From Cyanobacteria bacterium FACHB-DQ100 (GTDB taxonomy: Bacteria > Cyanobacteriota > Cyanobacteriia > Leptolyngbyales > Leptolyngbyaceae), in assembly GCA_014695195.1 (NCBI GenBank), contig JACJNW010000035.1, forward strand, positions 124,001 to 188,000: DNA of 64,000 nt, in the 5' to 3' direction. The notes under the pieces are model-generated. The model was not told the origin of the DNA and did no database searches. It was given only the letters and a program-made list of their open reading frames with translations. A program made the translations under genes and the position numbers. Position 1 is the first letter of the stretch; each line of letters opens with the position of its first letter. Shown here piece by piece: positions 1 through 9,407 of the stretch.

Positions 1-2078
1 ATTGCTATCCGACACTGTACCCACCTCGCGCCAATCTATGCCATTCGTCGAATAATCCCACCAGCCTTGAGTGGTTGGAGCAGTGTTACCCACGATCGCA
101 ATGCCTTTCAAGCTGGAATTGGTATCTGGATCGCTGAACTGATTGCTCAAGAGGGTGGAGATTGCTTCTCCAGCAGTCACCGCATTCTCCAGAATCGAAC
201 CGAGAGATACATCTGCACCAAGTGAAGGAGCCGTGTTAAATGACAACTTCAGCGTCGTGGTCACGGCTGCACTGTCTGTGAAACTGTCAGCTACCACAAC
301 CGAGAAGACGCGATCGCTCTTGTCCGGGTTGAGTGCGGTATTGCTGTATGAAATGCGTTTCAGTGCGGCTTCGCAATCTGCAAATGAACCAGCGCCAAAG
401 AGGGTGAGAACTCCGGTGCTGGCGTTGTAGGTGCTGGCAATCAAGGAACCTGCGTGATCGTAGGTTAGCCTTTCATCGGCTCCATCCTTGAGGTTGGTAA
501 TGCTCACCCTTACAAGCGCTAACTGTGTAGAATCGGGGTCTGCGATCGAGGGTGTACCAGTGATCACTGGAGCGCTGCCTTGCGACTGCTCATAGGTGCC
601 AATGGTTGTACTCGATAAGGTGAACTGTGGCGCAATGTTCGCAAACAGATCGATCTTCGCCGTTATGGTTGTCAGGTTTGTGTTGGTCACTTGGAAATAG
701 TATTTGCCGGGAGCCAGTGGCTGAGACGGTTCAAGCATGAACTCCTTGCCTTCCGCATTCAGCACCTTCGTCTCCAGACCCGGAACCTCTAAGTTATAGA
801 GGAGGGCTTGCGGCTCATTGACGGTGAAAGTATAGAAGTTTGAGCTACCAGGCAGAATCGAATCAGTGAAGCTCGCATCTTTACTCGGCACACCAATATT
901 GAACGCAGTGTCGATCGACACACCACCCAACGGCATCAACATTGGTTCAGCATACTGAGAAGTCACGCTAACAATTTGCCACTCACTGCCTACCTTAGGT
1001 GCATCAATGAATGTGCCAGACAGAAACTTTGTGCCATTAAAGAACCATGCTGCCATTTCGTTGGTCGCACTGTTGCGCCAGATGAAATGCGGATCATTGC
1101 CCACTTGAGCAACTTCTGTCAGTTCCCATTCTCCGCCCACTTTGGGTGCATCAAAGAATCCACCATCCACGACAGACCCACTCGCATGACCGTCCAGTAT
1201 GCCGTTTCGCTGCTGGCTGCATTGCGCCAAACTAACTGTGTGTTGTCTCCCAGAATCAGTTCATCAAGCAGCTTCCAATTCGAATTGCTGCCGAGGGCCG
1301 CCGTGTTAGTAAAGAAGCCACCGCTCGCTATAGCCAAACTGTCATTGATTGTCCAATATGCGGTCTGATCTCCTACCGCATCACGCCACAGCAATCTCAA
1401 ATCGTCGTTAACGATGTTGGCATCGATGAGTTGCCAGTTCGAGTTGCTACCGAGTTTCGGCGCATCTTTGATGAACCCGCCGTCTATAAAATTGTCGTTT
1501 ACATCGACTGTCCAAGTAGCTGTTTCATCTGTTACACCATTGCGCCACACCAAGATGCGATCGCCCCTGTCGTTTGGTGTGTTGACCGCGCCAATTAGTT
1601 TCCAGTCGGAATTGCTGCCGAGTTGCGGGGGATTGTTGACAAACGCACCGTCTACTGAGCTGGTTCGATCTAAATTCCAAAAAGCAGTTTGATCGGCGAG
1701 CGAGTTGCGCCAAACGATCGAGCTTGAGATGCCAGGTTCAGCAAATAACGACAAATCGTAGCTACCTGCATCTGAGGTCGAGACGGTTAGCGTGTAAGTG
1801 CCTGGATCAAGAATGCGGGTAATGCCATCGGTAATCTTGCCTGGATTGTTTGAGGTGATTTCCAGATCGCTACCAGTCTTCGTGAGTTTGAGATTTGAAT
1901 CGCCGTCGAGACTCGATAAGATTGCGTTGAAACTACTTCGTCCTCTAACCTCGAAGTTGTAGGTCTCAGTAGATAACGGAACGGGTCTTTGAAATTCTTT
2001 GAAGGTATCGAGAACGCCAAGATTATTGATGCTTTCCGGGGTTTGCATTTTTTCAGATTGAGAAATACACGTGCCCAT
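1..2078 (-). pseudogene. PPC-domain surface-type repeat protein, frameshifted and cut by the window edge
   Basis: The N-terminal part (first ~100 residues) reads as a bacterial pre-peptidase C-terminal (PPC) beta-sandwich. It is followed by at least four ~43-residue repeats with the pattern WRN-x-TA-x-W-x-DGGF-x-LGSNSNW, which look like FG-GAP/propeller-type units. The frame stops at 1119, but the same repeat pattern continues without a stop codon in a second frame from about 1190 down to base 1. That second part encodes two more repeats, a second PPC-like domain and cadherin-like segments. The switch lies at about 1165-1195. One missing base restores the 7-residue spacing between WTV and DGGF seen in the sister repeats. 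The start could also be the ATG at 2048; neither start has a clear ribosome site. The C-terminus lies outside the window. The protein is probably secreted. The break may be a real mutation or a sequence error. Confidence 0.7.
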
Positions 2079-2258
2079 GGTAGGTGATACAACTTACAGC
2101 GCCCTCTCGGTTCATACTGAGTTCTGTATGAATCTTCTCTTGAGGCAGTTGAAGTTCGTAGAATTACGTAATGCATAAAATTATTCTGAGCAGGAAATAA
2201 GTTTAACTGCATTGCTTATGATAGAGTGCAGCGCTTTTCGCGATTGGCGCAGGTCGCC

Positions 2259-2840
2259 CTAAACTTCCTCTTGCTTAATCCACTTATCCACAGTCTGCGG
2301 TTGGTAGGCAGACAAACGATCGAGCAACACCCCTGGCTCTGTTGCCTCAATCACTAAAGCGCGATGAATCGAACGCACCAGCTTCTCTGCCACCGCTTGA
2401 TCAAAGAACTGCAACAGCGAATTGTAGTACCCTGCAACATTCAGCAATCCTTGCGGCTTCTGATGCAAACCCAATTGTGCCCAAGTCAGCACTTCGCAAA
2501 ACTCCTCTAACGTGCCGTAACCTCCCGGCAGTGCGATAAATGCATCTGAAAGCTCTACCATTCTGGCCTTGCGATCGTGCATCGACTCTACCGTTTCCAA
2601 TCGGGTTAACCGCTGATGCGCGAGTTCCTTAGATGCCAAAAAACCTGGAATGATGCCGAAGACTTCTCCTCCTGCGGCAAGTGCGGCATCTGCAACAGCG
2701 CCCATTAATCCTAGATGGCTACCTCCGTAAACGAGATTGATACCGCGATCGCCGATCGCAGTCCCTAACTCTACTGCTGCTTTCTCGTAGTCGGGATTTT
2801 GCCCCATACTCGACCCACAAAATACACAAATCGATCGCAC
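2259..2840 (-). CDS. LOG-family protein (putative cytokinin riboside 5'-monophosphate phosphoribohydrolase)
   Basis: The 193-residue protein begins with the family's typical RSICVFCGSS strand. It carries the PGGYGTLEE motif that binds the nucleoside monophosphate in the LOG/TIGR00730 family, whose members split a nucleoside monophosphate into free base and ribose 5-phosphate. I chose the GTG at 2840 rather than an upstream TTG at 2867, because a GAGGGAG ribosome site sits five bases before it and the N-terminus then matches the family. The gene stands 40 bp downstream of the RDD gene on the same strand and could be cotranscribed. The substrate in a cyanobacterium is not shown by the sequence. 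Confidence 0.88.
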   Translation of the reverse strand: MRSICVFCGSSMGQNPDYEKAAVELGTAIGDRGINLVYGGSHLGLMGAVADAALAAGGEVFGIIPGFLASKELAHQRLTRLETVESMHDRKARMVELSDAFIALPGGYGTLEEFCEVLTWAQLGLHQKPQGLLNVAGYYNSLLQFFDQAVAEKLVRSIHRALVIEATEPGVLLDRLSAYQPQTVDKWIKQEEV

Positions 2841-2882
2841 AGGAACTCCCTCAAAACTTGAGTGCAAACTTTACCACAAAAG

Positions 2883-3653
2883 TCAGTCTCGCTTTTGATA
2901 CGCCAGATAAACTGCTTCTAGAAAAAGATCCGGTGTCATTTGAAACGGTAGCTCCTGCATTCCGATCAAGTCTCTCGCTTGTCGCGCTAGCTTCAAACTT
3001 AAATCAGTCCTTGCTGTAGGAGCTAACATCGATCGTCGCTGCAAATACTCGCGAATCACTGCAAAATCGTCAGGAAGGAGTGCATTCAAATTCTGAGTTG
3101 CCAGCAATTGATCTGCCAAAGATTCTGCTTCAGTAGAAACCGCAAACGTGGAAGCCGCGATCGAGCGTTCTTCTTGAATCACTAATGTTCCCGCGATCAA
3201 ATCGCCCAATCGTTTCTCGTGTTTAGTCAGAATAATCAACAGCATTCCGATAAAAAAAGTGTCATCGATCGGACGAATCAGCGCCCGAAGAATTGCTTGC
3301 GCGGCTCCTACAGGTTGCCCATCATCTCGAATGACGCGAATTTTACTGTATCGTTTTCCTGGGGTTTGTCCCCGCCACAACGTCTCAAAAAAAACAAAAT
3401 ATCCCGTGTACACCGCAAATGAAATCAGAATCGCGATCGCAGTCAGCCAGAGTTCAAGATTATCAACTGTAGGAAAATACCGCTGAAGCTGAAACGACAA
3501 GACACTCCAAAAAATCAGTACCCCAATCAGCACCGCCCCCCAGATTAGATAATCAACCACAAGCGCGATCGTGCGATTGCCAATTCCCGCCAGCGTAAAC
3601 TCTAATTCGACGCTTTCGGGAGTTCGGATTTTGATGCGATTAAACAAGCTCAT
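2883..3653 (-). CDS. RDD family membrane protein
   Basis: The 256-residue protein has the RDD pattern near its N-terminus (an Arg followed seven residues later by Asp at the start of the first membrane helix: NRTIALVVDYLIW). Two more hydrophobic segments follow, with a TPGKR loop between helices 2 and 3 that is usual in the family. The last ~100 residues are soluble and helical. RDD proteins are inner-membrane proteins of mostly unknown role; some are linked to Na+/H+ exchange. It sits beside a multi-pass membrane protein gene and opposite a SpoIIM-like gene, a combination recurrent in bacteria, so the three probably act together at the membrane. Confidence 0.88.
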   Translation of the reverse strand: MSLFNRIKIRTPESVELEFTLAGIGNRTIALVVDYLIWGAVLIGVLIFWSVLSFQLQRYFPTVDNLELWLTAIAILISFAVYTGYFVFFETLWRGQTPGKRYSKIRVIRDDGQPVGAAQAILRALIRPIDDTFFIGMLLIILTKHEKRLGDLIAGTLVIQEERSIAASTFAVSTEAESLADQLLATQNLNALLPDDFAVIREYLQRRSMLAPTARTDLSLKLARQARDLIGMQELPFQMTPDLFLEAVYLAYQKRD

Positions 3654-3685
3654 AGCGATGCAATTAGATCGAGGAATGTCCCAAT

Positions 3686-4504
3686 TTAGCCGTGATCGCG
3701 CAACTCTAACCCCAAGCCTTCTCTACGCGATCGTAAGTCATAATAAATCACAGCTTTAATCACCTGCCAAAACGGTGTGATCAGCGCACTTGATGCCAAA
3801 CTCACTACGACAAACAGCAAGAGCGCGATCGCTGCCACACCCGGATCAACAGTGTCGCCTGTAGGCATTGCCGCCCCCGCAATTTGGCTTGGTATATTGA
3901 CGATTAACGTCAGCAGAAACGCGACGATGACAATCCACTGAATTCGACCGACTGAACCCTTGGTTAGATTCCAACTTCGACTTAGAGAAGTTGTTGCATC
4001 GACATTCTCTTCAACCGCTAAAGGTACTTCATAGATTAACAATCGTGAGAATACTCGAATGAATACGAAGATCGCTGCAATCACCAATGCTGCCATCAAC
4101 AGTCCACCAATTAAACCTAATACCGGATTTGCTGCTACAAATACTGCGGTTAGACCGATTAGGATGAGAAATGCGATCGCGAATGCCATGTACAGCCCGG
4201 TATAAATCAGACCCAGCAGCAAAGCAGCCCCAAAAAAGTTCCAAAGTTGCGGTTTCGTTTTTTGCTCTGCTTCTGTCAGTGTTTCGGGTTGGTTAATCAA
4301 CTCCTGATAAGCAAGGCGAGAAATGCGTCCAGAAATTTCAGCAGATTTTGCCCATCCATAAATTGGAACAAAGATCCAGAGGTAGGATCTCAAGACTAAA
4401 ATCAGATAGCGTTTGAGGTTAGAGCGATAAATGCGAACACCCGCGCTAACGACATCCCCAACACTGAGCGGTTGAATTGGGTTAGTTGGATTGAGATTAG
4501 ACAT
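3686..4504 (-). CDS. multi-pass membrane protein, unknown function
   Basis: The 272-residue protein has a polar N-terminus (LSVGDVVSAGVRIYRSN) followed by about five or six hydrophobic segments. The start motif resembles the amphipathic entry helix of DUF975-like and glycerophosphodiesterase-membrane-domain proteins, but I do not recognise a named family with certainty. It lies 32 bp upstream of the RDD gene on the same strand, so the two are likely cotranscribed. The SpoIIM-like gene starts 85 bp away on the opposite strand, leaving room only for a short divergent promoter region. No enzyme motif is visible. Confidence 0.75.
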   Translation of the reverse strand: MSNLNPTNPIQPLSVGDVVSAGVRIYRSNLKRYLILVLRSYLWIFVPIYGWAKSAEISGRISRLAYQELINQPETLTEAEQKTKPQLWNFFGAALLLGLIYTGLYMAFAIAFLILIGLTAVFVAANPVLGLIGGLLMAALVIAAIFVFIRVFSRLLIYEVPLAVEENVDATTSLSRSWNLTKGSVGRIQWIVIVAFLLTLIVNIPSQIAGAAMPTGDTVDPGVAAIALLLFVVVSLASSALITPFWQVIKAVIYYDLRSRREGLGLELRDHG

Positions 4505-4589
4505 AAGCTCAACGTGAATGAATCACCAGAAAGGCTGAGGCTATCTTAGGCGAGGTTGGTAAAAACGCTCCCCTCTTTTTCACAAAACT

Positions 4590-5561
4590 ATGAATGTAAA
4601 ACGCTGGATTGCTCGACGCGAGCCAAACTGGAAACGGCTAGACGAATTGCTAACGCGCATTGAAAAACGCGGACTACGATCGCTCTCAACCGAAGAGATC
4701 AAAGCGCTTGCAAGTCTATATCGATCGGTTTCAGCTGATCTTGCTAGAGCGCGGACTCATCAAACGCTGGTTGGTCATACGATCGTGCAAGATCTCCAGC
4801 GTTTGACTTCTCGCGGGTATAGCCAGGTGTATCAGGGATCGCGCAAACAAGAGTGGAAAAGTGCGATCGATTTTTACAAATGGGGCTTACCGGAAGTCAT
4901 ACAGCAAACGATCGCGTATACGGCGATCGCAACCGGATTGTTTCTCTTGGGTGGATTAATTGCGTGGTGGTTTTCGTGGCGCGACCCGCAATTTCTTGCA
5001 TTGGTCGTGCCTGATCATCTGATTCGGACAGTCCGCGACGAAGGCAAACTCTGGATGGGTTCGATTTTAGGTAGTGAACCGACCGCAGCCAGCCAGATTA
5101 TGACGAATAATTTGGGCGTGACGTTCAAAGCGGTTGCTGGAGGGATGACGATCGGGGTTTTTACGATGTTTATCCTGTTTATGAATGGCTTGCTAATCGG
5201 TGGCGTAGGAACACTGGTGGCTCAGAACAATCTCGCGTTTCCATTTTGGGCATTTGTTTTTCCGCATGGATCGCTAGAACTTCCAGCCATCTTCTTCTCT
5301 GGGGGCGCAGGATTACTAATTGCACGCGGCATTCTGCTTCCAGGACAATACCGCCGTATTGATGCCATTAAAGTCTATGGCTTGAAAGCCGCACAGTTAA
5401 TGTTTGGTGTAATTCCACTGTTGATCGTAGCGGGGGTAATTGAAGGTTTTTTCTCACCGAGTCCAATTGTTCCTGATCCATTAAAGTATCTGGTTGGAAT
5501 CGGCTTATTTATTGCCCTTGTGCGCTATTGCAGCCGCAGACGATCGACCCAATCCGCCTGA
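4590..5561 (+). CDS. stage II sporulation protein M (SpoIIM) family membrane protein
   Basis: The 323-residue protein opens with the cytosolic helical region typical of the family (REPNWKRLDELL, then LASLYRSVSADLARAR) and continues with five or six membrane segments, including an HGSLELPAIFFSGGAG stretch that is conserved in SpoIIM-like proteins. Cyanobacteria do not sporulate, so a role in endospore engulfment is excluded. In non-sporulating bacteria the family is found next to RDD and DUF58/MoxR genes. Here it is divergent from a membrane-protein/RDD pair, which fits that association, but no DUF58 or MoxR gene is in the window. Confidence 0.85.
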   Translation: MNVKRWIARREPNWKRLDELLTRIEKRGLRSLSTEEIKALASLYRSVSADLARARTHQTLVGHTIVQDLQRLTSRGYSQVYQGSRKQEWKSAIDFYKWGLPEVIQQTIAYTAIATGLFLLGGLIAWWFSWRDPQFLALVVPDHLIRTVRDEGKLWMGSILGSEPTAASQIMTNNLGVTFKAVAGGMTIGVFTMFILFMNGLLIGGVGTLVAQNNLAFPFWAFVFPHGSLELPAIFFSGGAGLLIARGILLPGQYRRIDAIKVYGLKAAQLMFGVIPLLIVAGVIEGFFSPSPIVPDPLKYLVGIGLFIALVRYCSRRRSTQSA

Positions 5562-5641
5562 AAAACTGCTGAACTCTGCTGACAAGAATCTGTAGGCTCG
5601 AAAAAGATCACATCACAATAGATCACAGTTGAACAGTTTCT

Positions 5642-5690
5642 AAAAAAAACATCAGCTTTGCTCCTGAACCAGACGGAAAGCTGATGTTTT
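5642..5690 (-). terminator. intrinsic terminator of the response regulator gene
   Basis: A perfect 14-bp stem (AAAACATCAGCTTT at 5646-5659 pairing with 5677-5690) with a 17-nt loop is followed, on the minus strand, by a run of eight T. It lies 70 bp past the stop codon of the response regulator. Reading on the plus strand it also ends in TTTT, so it could serve the convergent SpoIIM-like gene too. Confidence 0.85.
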
Positions 5691-5759
5691 GAGTTAATGC
5701 AGATCAAGTTGAGCTTACAGTGCAATTGAGCCTAACAAAATAACCGCTCTACACCCGAA

Positions 5760-6452
5760 CTATTTGATTAATCCTGCCCGCAATGCTCGGACTGCGATTT
5801 GAGTCCGATCGTTCACACACAGCTTGTTCAGAATGTTACGAACGTGCGTTTTCACAGTTCCGATCGTAATGTAAAGCCGCTCCGCAATCTCAGCGTTACT
5901 ACGCCCGTCTACAATCAGTTCCAGCACATCGAGTTCGCGAGTCGTCAGCGGATAATCTGAGATCATGCCGCTGTCTTCTGAAGAAAGCCGATTGATCGTG
6001 ACGGTTGTGGCAACAGCAGGCTGTCCAACCTTCACCTGGGAGAGAACGATTCGAGCGATCGCCGGATCGATCCAAGCATTTCCCCCTGCGGTCGTTTGAA
6101 TGGCTTCTGCCAAGCGGCTACCGCTGATATCCTTCATGCAGTATGAGTCCGCACCTGCGGCAAACGCTGCCAGCACCATCTCCTCATCATCGTGCATCGT
6201 CATGATCAAGATTTTGGTGTCCGGTGACTCGGCTTCGGCTCTAAATTGTTGGGTCAGCTCAATTCCTGTCATGTCGGGTAAGCCAATATCTACGATGGCA
6301 ATATCCGGCTGAACCGAGCGAATCAGGTTTAATCCCGATCGAGCATCACGCGCTTCTCCGACCAGTTCGATTCCTTGCTCTTTCAGGAGCGCACGAATAC
6401 CAAACCGAGTCAGATCATGATCTTCAATCAGTACAACTCGAATCTTATCCAT
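5760..6452 (-). CDS. NarL/FixJ-type two-component response regulator
   Basis: The 230-residue protein has an N-terminal receiver domain (acidic pocket IEDHD at residues 9-13, phosphoacceptor Asp55 in IVDIGLPD, the Thr/Lys region MTMHD and CMKD) and a C-terminal LuxR-type helix-turn-helix (LTTRELDVLELIVDGRSNAEIA, then GTVKTHVRNIL). The ATG at 6452 is preferred over one at 6536, because a GGAG ribosome site lies nine bases upstream of it and the protein then begins directly with the receiver. No histidine kinase is encoded nearby, so it is an orphan regulator. The target genes cannot be told from the sequence. Confidence 0.93.
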   Translation of the reverse strand: MDKIRVVLIEDHDLTRFGIRALLKEQGIELVGEARDARSGLNLIRSVQPDIAIVDIGLPDMTGIELTQQFRAEAESPDTKILIMTMHDDEEMVLAAFAAGADSYCMKDISGSRLAEAIQTTAGGNAWIDPAIARIVLSQVKVGQPAVATTVTINRLSSEDSGMISDYPLTTRELDVLELIVDGRSNAEIAERLYITIGTVKTHVRNILNKLCVNDRTQIAVRALRAGLIK

Positions 6453-6786
6453 CTTGGCTACTCCAATAGAAATATAATCTTTACGCTCAATTGCAGATTT
6501 ATTTTGCTGAAACAATTCTAGACCGAGTTGCTGCAATTCTCGGTCTACCCACAGTCAGAGGTTTACAAGGAAAAAAATCGGTTCAGAACTCTATCTAAGG
6601 GCTGGTTTTTGTTAAGTTTTAATACAGAATTATGCTGAACTCCGCTACTTCTACAGAGAATCATCAACCTGTGCAGATTAGATCATTTTGAATTATCACA
6701 GTCTATCGATTTGCTGCGCGATCGCTAAATTGGGCGACAGTCCTGAGTTATTGTGATCAATAGCGATCAAATTCAATCTTTCAAAA

Positions 6787-7977
6787 ATGACCCTGGTTCC
6801 TCATAAAAAAGCAAAAGCACTCAAACCTTCGAGTCGCCGTCCTGCGAAAGAACTGTGTAGTGAATGTGGACTCTGTGATACCTACTATATTCATTATGTG
6901 AAGGAAGCTTGTGCGTTTATCAATCAACAAATTCCTTCCCTAGAAGAACAGACCCACGGGCGCAGTCGAGATCTAGAGAATGCGGACGATCTGTATTTTG
7001 GAGTGCATCAAGAGATGATAGCGGCCCGCAAAACTGAGCCGATCGCGGGGGCACAGTGGACAGGAATTGTGAGCACGATCGCCATTGAGATGCTGACCCG
7101 CGGACTTGTAGAAGGCGTAGTCTGTGTGCAAAACACGAAGGACGATCGCTTTCAGCCGCACCCGATTATTGCAACAACTCCTGAAGAAATTCTGGCAGCA
7201 CGAGTCAACAAGCCGACGCTTTCGCCGAATCTTTCGGTCTTGGAGCAAATCGAACAGTCAGGAATGAAACGGCTTCTAGTGATTGGAGTCGGATGTCAAA
7301 TTCAGGCTCTGCGGGCAGTTGAGAAAGAGATAGGGCTAGAAAAGCTGTATGTATTAGGAACGCCCTGTACCGATAATGTCACCCGCGAAGGCTTACAGAA
7401 ATTTCTGGATACCACCAGCCGATCGCCTGAAACGGTCGTGTATTACGAATTCATGCAGGATTTCCAAGTCCACTTCAAGCACGAGGATGGCTCAACCGAA
7501 TTAGTACCGTTCTTCGGCTTGAAAACCAACCAACTCAAAGATGTGTTTGCGCCCTCGTGTTTAAGCTGCTTTGACTATGTGAATTCACTCGCGGATTTGG
7601 TTGTGGGATATATGGGTGCGCCATTCGGCTGGCAATGGATTGTGGTCAGAAACGATCGGGGTCAAGAAATGCTTGATTTAGTTCAAGATCAAATTCAAAC
7701 TCAGCCGGTGATGTCAAAGGGCGATCGCCGTCAAGCGGTTCAGCAGAGTATTCCTGCATACGATAAAGGCGTGACGTTACCCATGTGGGCAGCAAAGCTG
7801 ATGGGTGTTGTGATCGAGAAAATTGGCCCTAAAGGATTGGAGTATGCTCGATTCTCGATCGATTCGCATTTTACTCGCAACTATCTATATGTGAAACGCA
7901 ATCATCCTGAAAAGCTAGAACAGCACGTTCCCGGTTATGCCAAAAAGATTGTGAGCCAATACAAGCTGCCTGAGTGA
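6787..7977 (+). CDS. bciB: 3,8-divinyl (proto)chlorophyllide 8-vinyl reductase, BciB type
   Basis: The 396-residue protein belongs to the F420-hydrogenase/dehydrogenase beta-subunit family. It has an N-terminal iron-sulfur cluster pattern (Cys24, Cys27, Cys30 and Cys42 in CSECGLCDTYY) and a second Cys pair in SCLSCFDYVNSLADL. Length and motifs match the cyanobacterial ferredoxin-dependent 8-vinyl reductase (Slr1923 type), which reduces the C8 vinyl group during chlorophyll a synthesis and binds FAD and two [4Fe-4S] clusters. The closest alternative is the related 7-hydroxymethyl chlorophyll a reductase, which is mainly a plant enzyme. It is monocistronic, ending in a strong hairpin facing a convergent LysR gene. 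Confidence 0.85.
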   Translation: MTLVPHKKAKALKPSSRRPAKELCSECGLCDTYYIHYVKEACAFINQQIPSLEEQTHGRSRDLENADDLYFGVHQEMIAARKTEPIAGAQWTGIVSTIAIEMLTRGLVEGVVCVQNTKDDRFQPHPIIATTPEEILAARVNKPTLSPNLSVLEQIEQSGMKRLLVIGVGCQIQALRAVEKEIGLEKLYVLGTPCTDNVTREGLQKFLDTTSRSPETVVYYEFMQDFQVHFKHEDGSTELVPFFGLKTNQLKDVFAPSCLSCFDYVNSLADLVVGYMGAPFGWQWIVVRNDRGQEMLDLVQDQIQTQPVMSKGDRRQAVQQSIPAYDKGVTLPMWAAKLMGVVIEKIGPKGLEYARFSIDSHFTRNYLYVKRNHPEKLEQHVPGYAKKIVSQYKLPE

Positions 7978-7982
7978 CTGAA

Positions 7983-8016
7983 GGAGAGTTTGCTATTCAG
8001 GTGTAGCAAACTCTCC
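7983..8016 (+). terminator. hairpin terminator between bciB and the LysR gene
   Basis: A perfect 13-bp stem (GGAGAGTTTGCTA at 7983-7995 pairing with 8004-8016) has an 8-nt loop and is followed by CACCTTTTC. It lies between the stop codons of two convergent genes and can act in both directions, though the T-run is short. Confidence 0.75.
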
Positions 8017-8024
8017 CACCTTTT

Positions 8025-8972
8025 CTACACCTCTACTTTTTCCTTTTCCAACACGCCTAAAACAGAAGTCTCTTCGGCCACTCGCTTGCCCTCGTTCATC
8101 AGGTAATCGTAAAACGCCTTCGCGATCGCAGAAAGCTGTTTGCCAGAAGGATGCACCACATACCAATACCGCTCGATCGGGAAGCCTTCAACATCCAAAA
8201 TGGCAAGCTGGTTGTTGACTCCTTCCAGCGCTAACGTATGCTTCGACAACACCGATAAACCCATCCCGCCTGCGATCGCTTGTTTAATCGCTTCATTGCT
8301 GCCTAAGTCTAATTTGACTTTCATCGGCAGACCTTGAGCATCAAACAGCTTTTGAACAGCTTTGCGCGTTCCAGACCCTGGTTCCCGCATAATAAACGGC
8401 TCCTCAGAAATCCGAGACAGTGGGATATCCTTCTCTTTAGTGAGCGGATGGTTTCTCGGCGCAAGCACAACCAGCGGATTTTCCATGAAGGGTTCACAGT
8501 GCGCCTCTGAATCGTCCGGAAGCTGACTGAGAATGTACAAATCATCCCGGTTATCCGCCAAGCTATCAAGGACGTACTGATGATTCGTCACCGTCAGCGA
8601 AACATCAATTCCGGGGTAGCGCTGGCAGAACGGACCTAAAATACGCGGAATCACATATTTCGCGGTTGTAACTACAGCAAGGCGAAGCGTTCCTTGTTTA
8701 AGGCCTTTGAGATCGGCGATCGCAATCTGAAACTGCTCTAAACGCTCAAATACATCGCGACAGGTCGAATAAAGTTCTTTTCCGGCTGCTGTCAAATACA
8801 AGCGTTTGCCGACCTGCTCGAACAAGGGCAAACCAACTGTTTTCGATAGCTGTTTTACCTGCATCGAAACCGTGGGCTGAGTCAAAAATAGTTCTTCAGC
8901 AGCGCGGGTAAAACTGCTATGGCGGGCAACCGCTTCAAAAACCTTTAACTGGTGCAATGTAGCATTCTGCAA
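8025..8972 (-). CDS. LysR-type transcriptional regulator of the CbbR/CmpR/NdhR group
   Basis: The protein has an N-terminal winged helix-turn-helix (FTRAAEELFLTQPTVSMQVK) and a C-terminal effector-binding domain with TTAKYVIPRILGPF and the glycine-rich GGMGLSVLS segment. These fit the cyanobacterial regulators of carbon acquisition CmpR, NdhR (CcmR) and RbcR. I set the start at a TTG (8972), because AGGAGA lies 8 bases before it and the product then starts LQNATLHQLK, the usual N-terminus of the group; the upstream ATG at 9041 would add 23 atypical residues. Its place beside the NDH-1 CO2-uptake operons suggests that it controls them, but CmpR and NdhR cannot be told apart by eye. Confidence 0.88.
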   Translation of the reverse strand: MQNATLHQLKVFEAVARHSSFTRAAEELFLTQPTVSMQVKQLSKTVGLPLFEQVGKRLYLTAAGKELYSTCRDVFERLEQFQIAIADLKGLKQGTLRLAVVTTAKYVIPRILGPFCQRYPGIDVSLTVTNHQYVLDSLADNRDDLYILSQLPDDSEAHCEPFMENPLVVLAPRNHPLTKEKDIPLSRISEEPFIMREPGSGTRKAVQKLFDAQGLPMKVKLDLGSNEAIKQAIAGGMGLSVLSKHTLALEGVNNQLAILDVEGFPIERYWYVVHPSGKQLSAIAKAFYDYLMNEGKRVAEETSVLGVLEKEKVEV

Positions 8973-9407
8973 AATAAACTCTCCTGATTTGAGAAACGAT
9001 CGCAACAAACAGTCAAAACTTGCATTTATTCGAGGTAACAAAATCGCTGTATAGAATCAGTTCTATGAAACTTATAGAGAACAGCGATTTTTCCTTATAG
9101 CTTTTGTAGTTATGATAATACACAAGAGCATATGCTCCCTTCCAATTTGGCGTTACACGAATCAGAATTTTGTTGGAGTGAGTTCGCTGTACTCTGTCGC
9201 AGTTTGTAGCTCTACCCCTTCAGGTCTATCGCGTGTAACGCTTTTCTTATGGTTTGCGGGTCATAAATCGAACGCTTTCTCACGCTGGCGAAACGCAACA
9301 GAACTTTAACAACCAAAAGAGCCTTCTCATTGTAAAGTTCAGTGGGGTGACTTCAGTTAAACGTTCTGTCACGCTCTTTCCGTTACCCTTTATCCTCAGA
9401 TCGCACT
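8973..9407. other. 435-bp spacer between the divergent LysR and FAS1 genes
   Basis: The spacer holds the TTG-start ribosome site of the LysR gene (8981-8985), a cluster of AT-rich dyads at 9051-9094 and probably the FAS1 promoter. I see no credible coding sequence; a 65-codon plus-strand open frame at 9112-9309 lacks a ribosome site and any recognisable family feature. Confidence 0.6.
9051..9094. promoter_or_regulatory. possible LysR operator cluster
   Basis: A perfect dyad ATAGAA-TCAG-TTCTAT lies at 9051-9066, and its right half overlaps a second imperfect dyad (TTCTAT ... ATAGAGAA). A CTTATAG word occurs twice within the interval. It begins about 80 bp upstream of the TTG start of the divergently facing LysR gene, a usual place for LysR autoregulatory sites. 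Assignment to this regulator is inference. Confidence 0.4.

Noticed and set aside
9112-9309. Open frame of 65 codons in the LysR-FAS1 spacer
   Set aside because: No ribosome site, unusual composition and no recognisable features; the region is more likely regulatory.
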